Shown here piece by piece: positions 1 to 7,758 of a stretch of DNA of 9,352 nt. Source of the stretch: Bacteroidia bacterium (GTDB lineage: Bacteria > Bacteroidota > Bacteroidia > Bacteroidales > Azobacteroidaceae); the NCBI GenBank assembly GCA_025996865.1, contig BNTV01000158.1, positions 1 to 9,352 of the forward strand, in the 5' to 3' direction. Numbering within the stretch: the first letter of the stretch is position 1; each line of letters opens with the position of its first letter. The notes under the pieces were generated by a model that searched no databases, was not told the DNA's origin, and saw only the letters and a list, made by a program, of their open reading frames with translations. The position numbers and the translations under genes are program-made.

Positions 1-1
1 G

Positions 2-388
2 CATAAAAACCTCAAAGGACGTATTTATACGGGTGTTATCGGTTTGTCGTTAACCATTCCCGCCTTGTTGTTGTTGGCATTCGGACATAATTTGGCGATG
101 ATTGTTTCGGGCGCCATCTGTTTCGGCTTGGGATTCGGAATGTTTGATGTGAACAGTATGCCTATCCTTTGTCAGTTCGTGTCGCCACGTTATCGGGCAA
201 CAGGCTATGGATTAATGAATTTAGTTGGTATTTCAGCCGGTGCAGTGATTACTAATTTTCTGGGAAAATCAATAGATGCCGGAAATTTAGGACGGGATTT
301 TGCTTTGATGACACTCGTTGTCGCCGTAGCCATTATTCTGAATCTCACGGTTTTGAAACCACAAGTGATAGATAAAAAAGAAGATTGA
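2..388 (+). CDS. MFS transporter, C-terminal part (5' end outside window)
   Basis: This is the last 128 residues of an inner-membrane transporter whose reading frame is open to the left edge; the first visible residues are HKNLKGRIYTGVIG. An internal TTG at 44 could be read as a start but has no reason to be one. About three to four hydrophobic helices are visible (IGLSLTIPALLLLAFG, the glycine-rich IVSGAICFGLGFGMFD, YGLMNLVGISAGAVI and ALMTLVVAVAIILNL). The loop QFVSPRYRATGYG is typical of the loop between late helices of major facilitator superfamily members. The protein ends in a short charged tail, QVIDKKED. The stop is 22 nt before the aldolase gene, so the two are probably co-transcribed. 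The neighbourhood suggests a sugar or sugar-acid substrate, but specificity cannot be read from this fragment. It differs from the second MFS gene further downstream. Confidence 0.82.
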   Translation, partial: HKNLKGRIYTGVIGLSLTIPALLLLAFGHNLAMIVSGAICFGLGFGMFDVNSMPILCQFVSPRYRATGYGLMNLVGISAGAVITNFLGKSIDAGNLGRDFALMTLVVAVAIILNLTVLKPQVIDKKED

Positions 389-410
389 GAAACATATAAA
401 ATAATTAAAC

Positions 411-1331
411 ATGAGCGCACAAAAACAAATAATCAAAGGGATAATTCCACCGATGATTGCTCCCTTGTTGGATACAGATATTTTGGATACACAAGGTCTT
501 GAGAATTTAGTAGAACACCTGATTGCCGGAGGCGTGAATGGTATTTTTGTCCTCGGAACGACCGGCGAGGCGCAACATTTAAGTATTAAAATTAAGGCCG
601 AACTGATACAGAAAACGGCTACCTACATTCGCGGGCGCGTGCCTTTGTTGGTAGGAATTACCGATACTTCGGTGTATGAAAGTATTCGGATTGCCGAAAT
701 GGCAGTGAAAAACAAAGCCGCAGCCGTGGTTGCCGCTCCACCTTATTTCTTTGCTTTGGGTCAACCGGAATTGATAGAATATTATCAATTGCTTGCCGAT
801 AAATCGCCCTTGCCCTTATATCTCTACAATATGCCTTCGCATACAAAAACGATGATAGAGGTAGATACGGTAGAAAAATTGGCGAAACACAAAAACATTA
901 TCGGATTGAAAGACAGTTCCGCAAACGGCATTTATTTTTGCAAGTTGCTGACATTGTTCAAAGACCGTCCGGATTTTGGATTGTTTGTCGGTCCGGAAGA
1001 AATGATGGCATCTATGGTTTTGATGGGGGCACATGGTGGCGTAGCGGGTGGAGCCAATGTTTATCCTAAAATATTTGTGGATTTATATGAAGCGGCTGCA
1101 GCAAAAGACGTGGATAAAACGATAGCATTGCAAAACAAAATGTTGCAGGTTAGTCAACATTTATACGGCATCGGTCGATTTGGCTCCAGTTATATCAAAG
1201 GCATCAAAACAGCCCTTTCCTTGAAGGGAATATGCAGTGATTTCTTGGCTCAACCGTTTAATTTATTCAAAGAGCCGGAGAAAGAAAAGGTTAAAAAAGC
1301 AGTGGAACTATTAGATAAATTGCTTGCCTGA
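411..1331 (+). CDS. DapA/NAL-superfamily class I aldolase (2-keto-3-deoxy acid type likely)
   Basis: This is a 306-residue cytoplasmic aldolase/lyase of the dihydrodipicolinate synthase / N-acetylneuraminate lyase superfamily, full length for that family. The pyruvate-binding motif GTTGE is at residues 49-53. The catalytic Tyr is in YNMPSHT (Y139), the Schiff-base Lys is K167 in GLKDSS, and the C-terminal GGVAGGANVYP loop follows at about 209-219. In true DHDPS the motif after the Tyr is normally YNxPxRT, with an Arg that binds aspartate semialdehyde; here it is His144. That argues against lysine biosynthesis and for a catabolic aldolase acting on a 2-keto-3-deoxy sugar acid (KDG or KDR type) or a sialic-acid-like substrate. 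It follows an MFS gene by 22 nt, and its TGA overlaps the ATG of the esterase gene (TGATG), indicating translational coupling in a carbohydrate operon. The family is certain; the substrate is inferred from context. Confidence 0.88.
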   Translation: MSAQKQIIKGIIPPMIAPLLDTDILDTQGLENLVEHLIAGGVNGIFVLGTTGEAQHLSIKIKAELIQKTATYIRGRVPLLVGITDTSVYESIRIAEMAVKNKAAAVVAAPPYFFALGQPELIEYYQLLADKSPLPLYLYNMPSHTKTMIEVDTVEKLAKHKNIIGLKDSSANGIYFCKLLTLFKDRPDFGLFVGPEEMMASMVLMGAHGGVAGGANVYPKIFVDLYEAAAAKDVDKTIALQNKMLQVSQHLYGIGRFGSSYIKGIKTALSLKGICSDFLAQPFNLFKEPEKEKVKKAVELLDKLLA

Positions 1332-2755
1332 TGAAAACTGAATCTCGTCAAATACGAACCTTCAAGTCCCTGCGGGACTTGCGCGTACTCTTGTGCTTTA
1401 TGATAATGCTGTTTTCAATATGTTTGCAAGCGCAAAATCGGCAAACAGCAGATAGTGCTTACACTCGTCCGTTAATGGATGTGTTGACCGACATTGAAAA
1501 ACGTTTTGATATTCAGTTGAAATTGGATAAGAAAATGATAGACGGCAAAATGCTGAAATACGCCGATTGGCGAATCAAGCCGTGGAGCATAGACGAAACT
1601 TTGCGTGCCGTGTTGTCGCCGTTTGATTACACTTACGTGATGGACAACGGAAAATACAAGGTTAAGGAGTTTGAATATGCACGCACCAACGAAAAAGAAG
1701 GTGCTAAATTTTTGGATTACCTGAAAATTCTTTACACCGATAAAGCAAGTTGGGAAAAACGAAAGGAGGAAATCAAAGCCTGTTTGCCGGGTGCATTGAG
1801 ACTTTCACCGCTTCCGGACAAACCGGCTTCCGCAGTTATTCTCACGCCTAAACGGAAATATGACGGCTATACCGTGGAAAATTTTGCGATCGAAACTTTG
1901 CCCGGAATTTACGTGGCAGGCTCCATTTATAAACCGGCTCAAATCAAAGGCAAATGTCCGGTCATGCTGAATCCGAACGGTCATTTCGGTCAAGGGCGTT
2001 ATCGGGAAGACCAACAACTCCGTTGCGCCACACAAGCACGTATGGGCATTATTTCCGCGAGTTGGGATATATTTGCATGGGGCGAAAGTCTTTTGCAATT
2101 CGATGGAACCTTACACCGTTTGAGTGCCGCAAATACCATTCAAACATTGAATGCTATCCGGATTTTGGATTATTTGTTGTCGCTAAAAGAAGCCGACCCC
2201 ACTCGTGTAGGCATTACCGGCGGCTCCGGCGGCGGTAGTCTGACCATGATGCTTGCCGCAATGGATGACCGCATCACGTTGAGTGTTCCGACCGTTATGT
2301 TGTCGTCTCATTTTTCCGGCGGATGCCCTTGCGAAAGCGGAATGCCCGCCCATCTTTGCGGTGGACGAACGAACAATGCGGAAATAGCCTCCCTGTTCGC
2401 GCCCAAACCTCAATTGATATTATCGGACGGAAAAGATTGGACGAGCACTGTTCCCGAATTGGAATATCCGTTCGTCAATCGTGTATATGGATTTTATCAT
2501 GCGGAAAGTAACTTGGAAAACGACCATTTCCCGACTGAAGGTCACGATTATGGACCGTCCAAACGCAATGCCATGTATCGTTTTGTTGCCCAACATTTTC
2601 ATTTAAATATTGAAAAAGCGGATGAAACGAAAGTGACTATTGAGCAAGAAAAACAAATGTACGTATTCGGCTCAACAGGCGAAAAACTGCCGGCAAATGC
2701 AATACACGGAAAAGAAGCATTAACAGAAGTCTTGAAAAAAGTAGGAATTTATTAA
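1331..2755 (+). CDS. Secreted alpha/beta-hydrolase esterase with N-terminal STN-like domain
   Basis: This 474-residue exported esterase starts at the ATG overlapping the previous stop by 1 nt. A later start at M24 would leave a signal peptide with no charged n-region. The signal peptide is residues 1 to about 34 (core VLLCFMIMLFSIC, cleavage near LQA|Q). Residues about 45-112 form a small domain like the secretin/TonB short N-terminal domain (PLMDVLTDIEKRFDIQL...). The catalytic domain follows, with Ser299 in GITGGSGGG, probable acid Asp366 in SDGKDWT and His405 in EGHDYG. The segment GGCPCESGMPAHLCGGR (about 330-346) is cysteine-rich. The C-terminal extension (YVFGSTGEKLPANAI) is not part of the hydrolase core. 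It is likely a carbohydrate esterase (acetyl or methyl ester removal) in the periplasm. From memory, the fold and motifs recall acetylxylan-esterase-like and CE19 pectin-methylesterase-like proteins, but I cannot verify either. A palindromic repeat encodes residues 12-17. Confidence 0.8.
   Translation: MKTESRQIRTFKSLRDLRVLLCFMIMLFSICLQAQNRQTADSAYTRPLMDVLTDIEKRFDIQLKLDKKMIDGKMLKYADWRIKPWSIDETLRAVLSPFDYTYVMDNGKYKVKEFEYARTNEKEGAKFLDYLKILYTDKASWEKRKEEIKACLPGALRLSPLPDKPASAVILTPKRKYDGYTVENFAIETLPGIYVAGSIYKPAQIKGKCPVMLNPNGHFGQGRYREDQQLRCATQARMGIISASWDIFAWGESLLQFDGTLHRLSAANTIQTLNAIRILDYLLSLKEADPTRVGITGGSGGGSLTMMLAAMDDRITLSVPTVMLSSHFSGGCPCESGMPAHLCGGRTNNAEIASLFAPKPQLILSDGKDWTSTVPELEYPFVNRVYGFYHAESNLENDHFPTEGHDYGPSKRNAMYRFVAQHFHLNIEKADETKVTIEQEKQMYVFGSTGEKLPANAIHGKEALTEVLKKVGIY
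1363..1381. repeat. Palindromic repeat inside signal-peptide coding region
   Basis: CAAGTCCCTGCGGGACTTG has perfect 8-bp arms and a TGC loop. It is read in frame as K-S-L-R-D-L near residues 12-17 of the esterase, giving the positive n-region of its signal peptide. Its central 13 bases (1366-1378) are the exact reverse complement of 2804-2816, in the same region of the next gene. Such GTCCC/GGGAC palindromes are, from memory, common dispersed repeats in Bacteroidales genomes. Confidence 0.75.
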
Positions 2756-2774
2756 GGCTTTATAACGATATTAT

Positions 2775-5700
2775 ATGATGGATAATGTAAAATCATTTTT
2801 GCAGTCCCGCAGGGACGACATAACCGTAGGCTTCAGCCTACGGCTTTTAAGCATTGGACTTGTACTTTTTGCAAGCGGCGCATTGCACGCTCAAGATGAA
2901 ACGCTGAAATTGTGGTATGACAAACCGGCATTGGAGTGGACGCAAGCCTTACCCTTGGGTAATGGACGATTGGGCGCGATGGTTTTCGGAACGCCTGCGG
3001 TCGAACATTTGCAATTGAACGAAGAAACCATTTGGGCAGGCTCGCCCAACAATAATGCGCATCGCTTGGAAGAGGGGGTATTGGACCAAGTTCGCCGATT
3101 GGTGTTTGAAGGCAAATATGTGGAGGCGGAAAATATGGCGACTGCAAAAATCATGTCGCCCAAAAATCACGGAATGCCCTATCAAACGATGGGCGATTTG
3201 TTTATTTCGTTTCCCGGACACAACAAATATTCCAACTATTATCGCGATTTGGATATAAGCAATGCCGTTTCAAGCGTTACTTACAAAGTGAACGGCGTCA
3301 CTTACAAGCGAGAACTATTTACTTCATTTACCGACCAGGCCATTCTTGTGAAACTGACGGCAGATAAACCACACAGCATTACCTGTAACGTTTTCATGAC
3401 CACCCCGCAAGAAAAAACAACGCGCGTTATCGAAGATAATCAGTTAATACTCAGAGGACTGACACCTGCACACGAGAAACAAAGTGGAAAAGTGCAATTT
3501 GAAACCCGCGTAAAACCCAAAGTGAGTGGCGGAACATGTTCCGTTTCCGACGATATTATCGCTATCGAAAATGCCGATGAAGTGATTTTATATGTGGCTA
3601 TGGCAACGAATTTTGTAAATTACAAAGACCTTTCCGGCGACAAAACAGCCAAATGCCGCCAATACATGGAGAAAGCGTTTGCCAACAGTTACGAAAAAGC
3701 AAAACAGGAACATGTTGCTTTTTTCCGCCAGTATATGGACAGAGTAAATTTGAATTTAGGCAAAACCAACGCATCGCAAAAACCCACCGACCAACGCATC
3801 AAGGATTTTGCCCAATCTAACGACCCGGAATTAGCCGCATTGTATTTTCAATTCGGACGTTATTTATTAATATCCTGCTCGCAACCGAATACACAACCCG
3901 CTAATCTGCAAGGGATATGGAACGACCGCTTTTTGCCGTCTTGGGACAGCAAATATACGACTAACATCAACGTGGAAATGAATTATTGGCCGGCAGAAAG
4001 TACCAATTTGAGTGAAATGCACGAGCCGATGCTGCAAATGGTGCGCGAATTGTCGGAAACCGGCGCCGTTACAGCACAGATGATGTACAATTGTCGCGGT
4101 TGGGTATTGCATCACAATACGGATATTTGGCGAATTACCGCACCGGTTGACCGTGCTGCATCCGGCATGTGGCCTACCGGCGGTGCATGGGTAAGTCAGC
4201 ATTTGTGGTACCGCTATTTGTACACGGGTGACAAAGACTATTTGAAATCCATTTATCCGGTTATTCGCGAGGCAGCGATGTTTTTCAACGATTTTCTAAT
4301 TAAGGAACCGAAAAAAGGCTGGTTGGTAGTCGCCCCGTCCAATTCTCCGGAAAACGCACACGGTGGAAGCGGGAAAAAAGCCACGATTACCGCCGGTACG
4401 ACTATTGACAATCAATTGGTTTTCGATTTGTTTTCCAATGTGATTACAGCATCGCAAATTTTGGGCATCGACCAGGCATTTAGCGATACGCTGAAAATGA
4501 AACGCGACCAACTGCCTCCCATGCAAATCGGACAACACAACCAATTGCAAGAATGGCTCTACGATTGGGATGACCCCAAAGACACCCATCGCCATGTTTC
4601 GCATCTCTATGGGCTGTATCCGAGCAACCAAATTTCGCCTGTCCGCACACCGGAGTTGAGCGAAGCCGCCAAAAACGTGCTGATTTATCGCGGCGACCCT
4701 TCTACCGGCTGGTCGATGGGATGGAAAGTCTGCCTTTGGGCGCGTCTTTTAGATGGCGACCATGCTTATAAACTGTTGACCAATCAATTGAATTTGGTTG
4801 TCGCCGATAAACAAGGCGGTACTTACAGCAATATGTTTGATGCGCATCCGCCTTTCCAGATTGATGGCAACTTCGGATGTACGGCCGGCATTGCAGAAAT
4901 GTTTGTGCAAAGTCACGACGGTTTTGTTTATTTGCTTCCGGCACTCCCAAGCGTTTGGAAAAACGGAAGCGTCAAAGGATTGGTAACACGAGGCGGGTTT
5001 GTCATTGATATGGATTGGAAAAACGGGAAAGTAAGCAAGTTGAAAGTCTATTCCAAATACGGAGGAAATTGCCGTTTGCGTATTGCCGTCCCCTTGAACG
5101 GAAATGGGATAAAACAGGCTAAAGGTTTAAATCCAAATCATTTATACGCTATGCCGGAAATCAAAACACCGTTGGTTTCGGAAAAATCGAATATTGCCGT
5201 TCGTAGAGACGCGGCGCGCCACGTCTCTACAAATGATTACCTGTATGATTTAAATACGGAAAAAGGTAAAACCTACGAATTTACCCCCCAGCAACCCCCC
5301 AGCCCCCTAAAGGGGGAGCGCGAGAAGTCCCCTTTAGGGGATTTAGGGGTAGCCCCCTTCAGGGGGTTGGGGGTGAATTGGGGGGTGAAAATGGCTGATT
5401 CGGAAATCACCCGTTATCCCGAAGCCTGGATGATAGAAAATGCCAAAGTTCCGCATTGGGGATATACCCACGGCTGTGTGGCAAAAGCGATGCTCGACCT
5501 GTTTGAGCAAACAAAAGACAACACCTATTTCAATTATGCCAAAGGCTATGCTGATAGTTTGATTACCGCACAAGGCATCATAAAAACCTATCAAAAAGAC
5601 AAATACAATATCGACAATATCAATGCCGGAAAAATTCTGTTTCGCTTGTATCAGGCGACCGGCGACAAGCGCTATCAAACGGCAATCGACACCTTGGTCG

Positions 5701-6482
5701 CTCAGATGGCTTCCCATCCCCGCACCTCGGAAGGCGGATTCTGGCACAAGCAGATTTATCCGCATCAGATGTGGTTGGACGGATTGTATATGGCTTCACC
5801 TTTCCTCACCGAATATGCAAAAATGTTCAACAAACAGGAAGTGTTCGATGATGTAGTGAAACAAATAAAGTTGATGGACAAATATAGCTACGATGCTAAA
5901 TCAGGTTTGTTCTATCATGGTTGGGATGAAAGCAGGGAACAGAAATGGGCGGATAAATTAACCGGACATTCTCCCAATTTTTGGTCAAGAAGTTTAGGCT
6001 GGTACGCCATGGCATTGGTTGACGTTTTGGATTATCTTCCGCAAAATCATCCCGGCAGGAAAGACGTCGTTGCGATAGTAGAAAAAATGGCGAAAGGCAT
6101 CGGTCGTTGGCAGGATAAGAAAACCGGCGTTTGGTATCAGGTGACGAATTTAGGAGACCGGAAAGGGAATTATTTGGAATCGTCCGGCTCGTGCATGTTT
6201 GTTTACTTTCTATACAAAGCAGTCGATAAAGGCTATATCGGCGCAAAGTATAAAACGGTTGCCGACAAAGGTTTTGACGGGATACTCAAGCAATTCATTG
6301 AAGAAGAAAGCGATGGGACTTACAGCATCACCAATTGCTGTTCCGTTGCCGGATTGGGCGGAAGCGGCAGATACCGCGACGGCTCTTTTGATTATTACGT
6401 GAGCGAGAAGGTGATTAACAATGACCCGAAATCCATTGCCCCGTTTATTTTTGCAGCGATAGAATACGATAAAGCCAAATAA
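2775..6482 (+). CDS. Secreted GH95 (alpha-L-fucosidase/galactosidase)-GH105 (unsaturated glycuronyl hydrolase) fusion
   Basis: This is one uninterrupted frame of 1235 residues that starts at ATGATG. The signal peptide ends near residue 39 ([17 protein letters not shown]). GH95 occupies about 44-836: an N-terminal beta domain (to about 280), the (alpha/alpha)6 catalytic domain (about 310-715) and a C-terminal beta domain. It carries the residues described for GH95: Asn397 and Asn399 ([13 protein letters not shown]), acid Glu526 (SNSPEN), Arg606-His607 (HRHVSHL) and Asp697 (QIDGNFG). GH105 occupies about 873-1233: Asp947 (YNIDNIN) and Asp1002 (MWLDGLYM) are 55 residues apart, as are D88 and D143 of YteR, plus [13 protein letters not shown] and YLESSGS. 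GH95 removes terminal alpha-L-fucose or alpha-L-galactose; GH105 removes the unsaturated uronic acid produced by polysaccharide lyases. The linker (about 836-872) is encoded by a G/C-run inverted repeat, and other palindromes lie at residues 10-24 and 809-819. Both modules look catalytically intact. The fusion may be secondary. Confidence 0.9.
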   Translation: MMDNVKSFLQSRRDDITVGFSLRLLSIGLVLFASGALHAQDETLKLWYDKPALEWTQALPLGNGRLGAMVFGTPAVEHLQLNEETIWAGSPNNNAHRLEEGVLDQVRRLVFEGKYVEAENMATAKIMSPKNHGMPYQTMGDLFISFPGHNKYSNYYRDLDISNAVSSVTYKVNGVTYKRELFTSFTDQAILVKLTADKPHSITCNVFMTTPQEKTTRVIEDNQLILRGLTPAHEKQSGKVQFETRVKPKVSGGTCSVSDDIIAIENADEVILYVAMATNFVNYKDLSGDKTAKCRQYMEKAFANSYEKAKQEHVAFFRQYMDRVNLNLGKTNASQKPTDQRIKDFAQSNDPELAALYFQFGRYLLISCSQPNTQPANLQGIWNDRFLPSWDSKYTTNINVEMNYWPAESTNLSEMHEPMLQMVRELSETGAVTAQMMYNCRGWVLHHNTDIWRITAPVDRAASGMWPTGGAWVSQHLWYRYLYTGDKDYLKSIYPVIREAAMFFNDFLIKEPKKGWLVVAPSNSPENAHGGSGKKATITAGTTIDNQLVFDLFSNVITASQILGIDQAFSDTLKMKRDQLPPMQIGQHNQLQEWLYDWDDPKDTHRHVSHLYGLYPSNQISPVRTPELSEAAKNVLIYRGDPSTGWSMGWKVCLWARLLDGDHAYKLLTNQLNLVVADKQGGTYSNMFDAHPPFQIDGNFGCTAGIAEMFVQSHDGFVYLLPALPSVWKNGSVKGLVTRGGFVIDMDWKNGKVSKLKVYSKYGGNCRLRIAVPLNGNGIKQAKGLNPNHLYAMPEIKTPLVSEKSNIAVRRDAARHVSTNDYLYDLNTEKGKTYEFTPQQPPSPLKGEREKSPLGDLGVAPFRGLGVNWGVKMADSEITRYPEAWMIENAKVPHWGYTHGCVAKAMLDLFEQTKDNTYFNYAKGYADSLITAQGIIKTYQKDKYNIDNINAGKILFRLYQATGDKRYQTAIDTLVAQMASHPRTSEGGFWHKQIYPHQMWLDGLYMASPFLTEYAKMFNKQEVFDDVVKQIKLMDKYSYDAKSGLFYHGWDESREQKWADKLTGHSPNFWSRSLGWYAMALVDVLDYLPQNHPGRKDVVAIVEKMAKGIGRWQDKKTGVWYQVTNLGDRKGNYLESSGSCMFVYFLYKAVDKGYIGAKYKTVADKGFDGILKQFIEEESDGTYSITNCCSVAGLGGSGRYRDGSFDYYVSEKVINNDPKSIAPFIFAAIEYDKAK
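2804..2816. repeat. 13-bp palindrome, inverted copy of 1366-1378
   Basis: GTCCCGCAGGGAC has 5-bp arms around GCA. It is read in frame as part of Q-S-R-R-D-D (residues 10-15) in the n-region of the GH95-GH105 signal peptide. It is identical to the reverse complement of the core of the palindrome in the upstream esterase gene, so the two genes carry the same core in opposite orientation. Confidence 0.75.
2824..2843. repeat. 20-bp palindrome in signal-peptide coding region
   Basis: CCGTAGGCTTCAGCCTACGG has perfect 9-bp arms separated by TC. It lies 7 nt after the GTCCC palindrome and is read in frame as T-V-G-F-S-L-R (residues 17-23), just before the hydrophobic core. The two palindromes probably form one composite element. 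I recall GTAGGCT/AGCCTAC palindromes as frequent dispersed repeats in Bacteroidales, but cannot check here. Confidence 0.7.
5203..5230. repeat. 28-bp near-perfect palindrome in frame at end of GH95
   Basis: The arms GTAGAGACG and CGTCTCTAC flank a GGCGCGCC centre; the only asymmetry is one C/A pair at positions 10 and 19 of the element. It is read in frame as part of [11 protein letters not shown] (about residues 809-819), an Arg-rich patch inside the C-terminal beta domain of GH95. The GTAGAGAC...GTCTCTAC form is, from memory, a recurrent dispersed palindrome in bacterial genomes including Bacteroidota. It lies inside the gene, so it is unlikely to be a terminator. Confidence 0.75.
5283..5386. 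repeat. 104-bp G/C-run inverted repeat forming the GH95-GH105 linker
   Basis: The left arm (5283-5316, ACCCCCCA to AAAGGGGG) and right arm (5353-5386, CCCCCTTCAGGGGG to GGGGGGT) are 34 nt each and pair at 27 of 34 positions. Smaller hairpins are nested inside: CCCCCTAAAGGGGG, CCCCTTTAGGGG and CCCCCTTCAGGGGG. It is read through in frame as a Pro/Gly-rich linker containing [17 protein letters not shown] and APFRGLGV. The element ends 4 nt before an ATG (5391) in the same frame. The CCCCCTAAAGGGGG type of element is, from memory, a widespread Bacteroidota repeat. Confidence 0.82.
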
Positions 6483-6513
6483 ATTGAAAGAATTAAAATA
6501 GCAAAAAGTACCC

Positions 6514-7755
6514 ATGAAAAATCATTATCGTTGGACAATCTGCGGCTTGCTCTTTTTTGCAACCACCATCAATTACATTGATAGGCAGGTGCTAAGCATC
6601 CTTGCTCCTTTTTTGCAAACAGAATTCGGATGGAGTGAAAAGGATTACGGCTATATTATCATGGCGTTTCAGATTGCTTATGCCATCGGTTTATTGTTTA
6701 CGGGACGTGTTTTAGACAAATTCGGCGCTCGTATCGGATATTCCGTTGCGATGGTTGTCTGGAGCCTTGCTGCGGCAGGTCATGCTTTGGCATCGTCGGT
6801 ATTCTCTTTTGCCTCGGCTCGTTTCGGATTGGCATTGGGCGAATCCGCCAATTTTCCTGCGGCTGTCAAGACCGTTGCCGAATGGTTTCCCAAAAAAGAA
6901 AGGGCTTTGGCTACGGGCATTTTCAATTCCGGCTCCACCGTTGGCGCCATTATAGCCCCGTTGTTAATTCCGTTTTTAGCGGTTACTTTTGGCTGGCAGG
7001 CCGCCTTTATTGCCACCGGTGCATTGGGATTTATCTGGTTGCTGTTTTGGTTGTTGTTCTATAAAAAACCCGAAAAAGTGGCTTCGCCCAAAGAACTTGC
7101 CCATATTCTATCGGACCAAGAAGAGGAAGCAAGCGGAGCATCCATTCCCTGGCTCAAATTACTTGCCCATAAACAAACTCTTGGCATCTGCATAGGCAGA
7201 TTTCTTACCGACCCAATCTGGTGGTTTTTTATGTATTGGTTGCCCAAATACCTGAGTGAACAACTCGGTCTTGACCTTCAAGGGATGGGCATTCCGCTCA
7301 TCATTATTTACACTCTGTCGTCGGCGGGAGGCATCGGTGGAGGATGGTTGTCGTCCCACTTTATCAAAGCAGGTAAAAGCATTGACTTTGCAAGAAAAAC
7401 CACCATTTTGATAGTAGCCCTTATGGTAATGCCGGTTTTTTTGTTGTCGTGGATTCCTTCGTTGGGCTTAGCCATTGTGTTGCTAAGTATGGCAACCGCT
7501 GCGCATCAAGGTTGGGCATCGAATATCTACACGATAGTTTCGGATATTTACCCGAAATCCGCTATCGGATCCATGATTGGATTGACCGGTTTTGCCGGTG
7601 CCATCGGCGGCATTATTTTCTCGCCTTTAGTGGGCTGGATATTGCAATTGACCGGTAATTATCAAATTATTTTTGCTATTGCAAGCGTAGCCTATTTGCT
7701 GGCTTGGCTTTCACTGAAAATATTTATACACAAAATAGAACCTATAAAAATATAA
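6514..7755 (+). CDS. MFS transporter, hexuronate (ExuT-like, ACS family) type
   Basis: This is a complete 413-residue inner-membrane transporter with about 12 hydrophobic helices. The N-terminus NYIDRQVLSILAP and the segment RFGLALGESANFPAAVK followed by EWFPKKERALATGIFNSGS match the anion:cation symporter (ACS) branch of the major facilitator superfamily, which includes hexuronate transporters such as ExuT. A charged cytoplasmic loop lies near residues 187-207 (KPEKVASPKELAHILSD...), between the two six-helix halves. The start ATG is 31 nt after the glycosidase stop, and the URO-D-like gene begins 3 nt after its stop, so it sits in the middle of the operon. In context it most likely imports the uronic acid released by GH105 or another acidic monosaccharide, using a proton gradient. 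Family assignment is firm; exact substrate is inferred, since ACS members also carry other organic anions. Confidence 0.87.
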   Translation: MKNHYRWTICGLLFFATTINYIDRQVLSILAPFLQTEFGWSEKDYGYIIMAFQIAYAIGLLFTGRVLDKFGARIGYSVAMVVWSLAAAGHALASSVFSFASARFGLALGESANFPAAVKTVAEWFPKKERALATGIFNSGSTVGAIIAPLLIPFLAVTFGWQAAFIATGALGFIWLLFWLLFYKKPEKVASPKELAHILSDQEEEASGASIPWLKLLAHKQTLGICIGRFLTDPIWWFFMYWLPKYLSEQLGLDLQGMGIPLIIIYTLSSAGGIGGGWLSSHFIKAGKSIDFARKTTILIVALMVMPVFLLSWIPSLGLAIVLLSMATAAHQGWASNIYTIVSDIYPKSAIGSMIGLTGFAGAIGGIIFSPLVGWILQLTGNYQIIFAIASVAYLLAWLSLKIFIHKIEPIKI

Positions 7756-7758
7756 GTC

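Noticed and set aside
205..420. Reverse-strand ORF of 71 codons, and many similar antisense ORFs throughout
   Set aside because: They are shadows of strongly supported plus-strand genes, have no recognisable domains and no promoter or spacing that fits a gene.
411..1331. Sialic acid lyase (NanA) as firm call
   Set aside because: The superfamily fits, but no NanE, epimerase or sialidase is in the window and the surrounding enzymes point to uronic-acid sugars, so the substrate is left open.
5203..5230. Rho-independent terminator
   Set aside because: The palindrome is in frame inside a coding domain and has no U-tract after it.
5283..5386. CRISPR array or tandem repeat
   Set aside because: The short G/C blocks are not equal-length repeats with spacers; they form nested inverted repeats.
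5343..5765. 140-codon reverse-strand ORF over the linker and GH105 start
   Set aside because: It lies opposite a domain with intact catalytic motifs; its translation shows no recognisable family, and its start is inside the G/C repeat.
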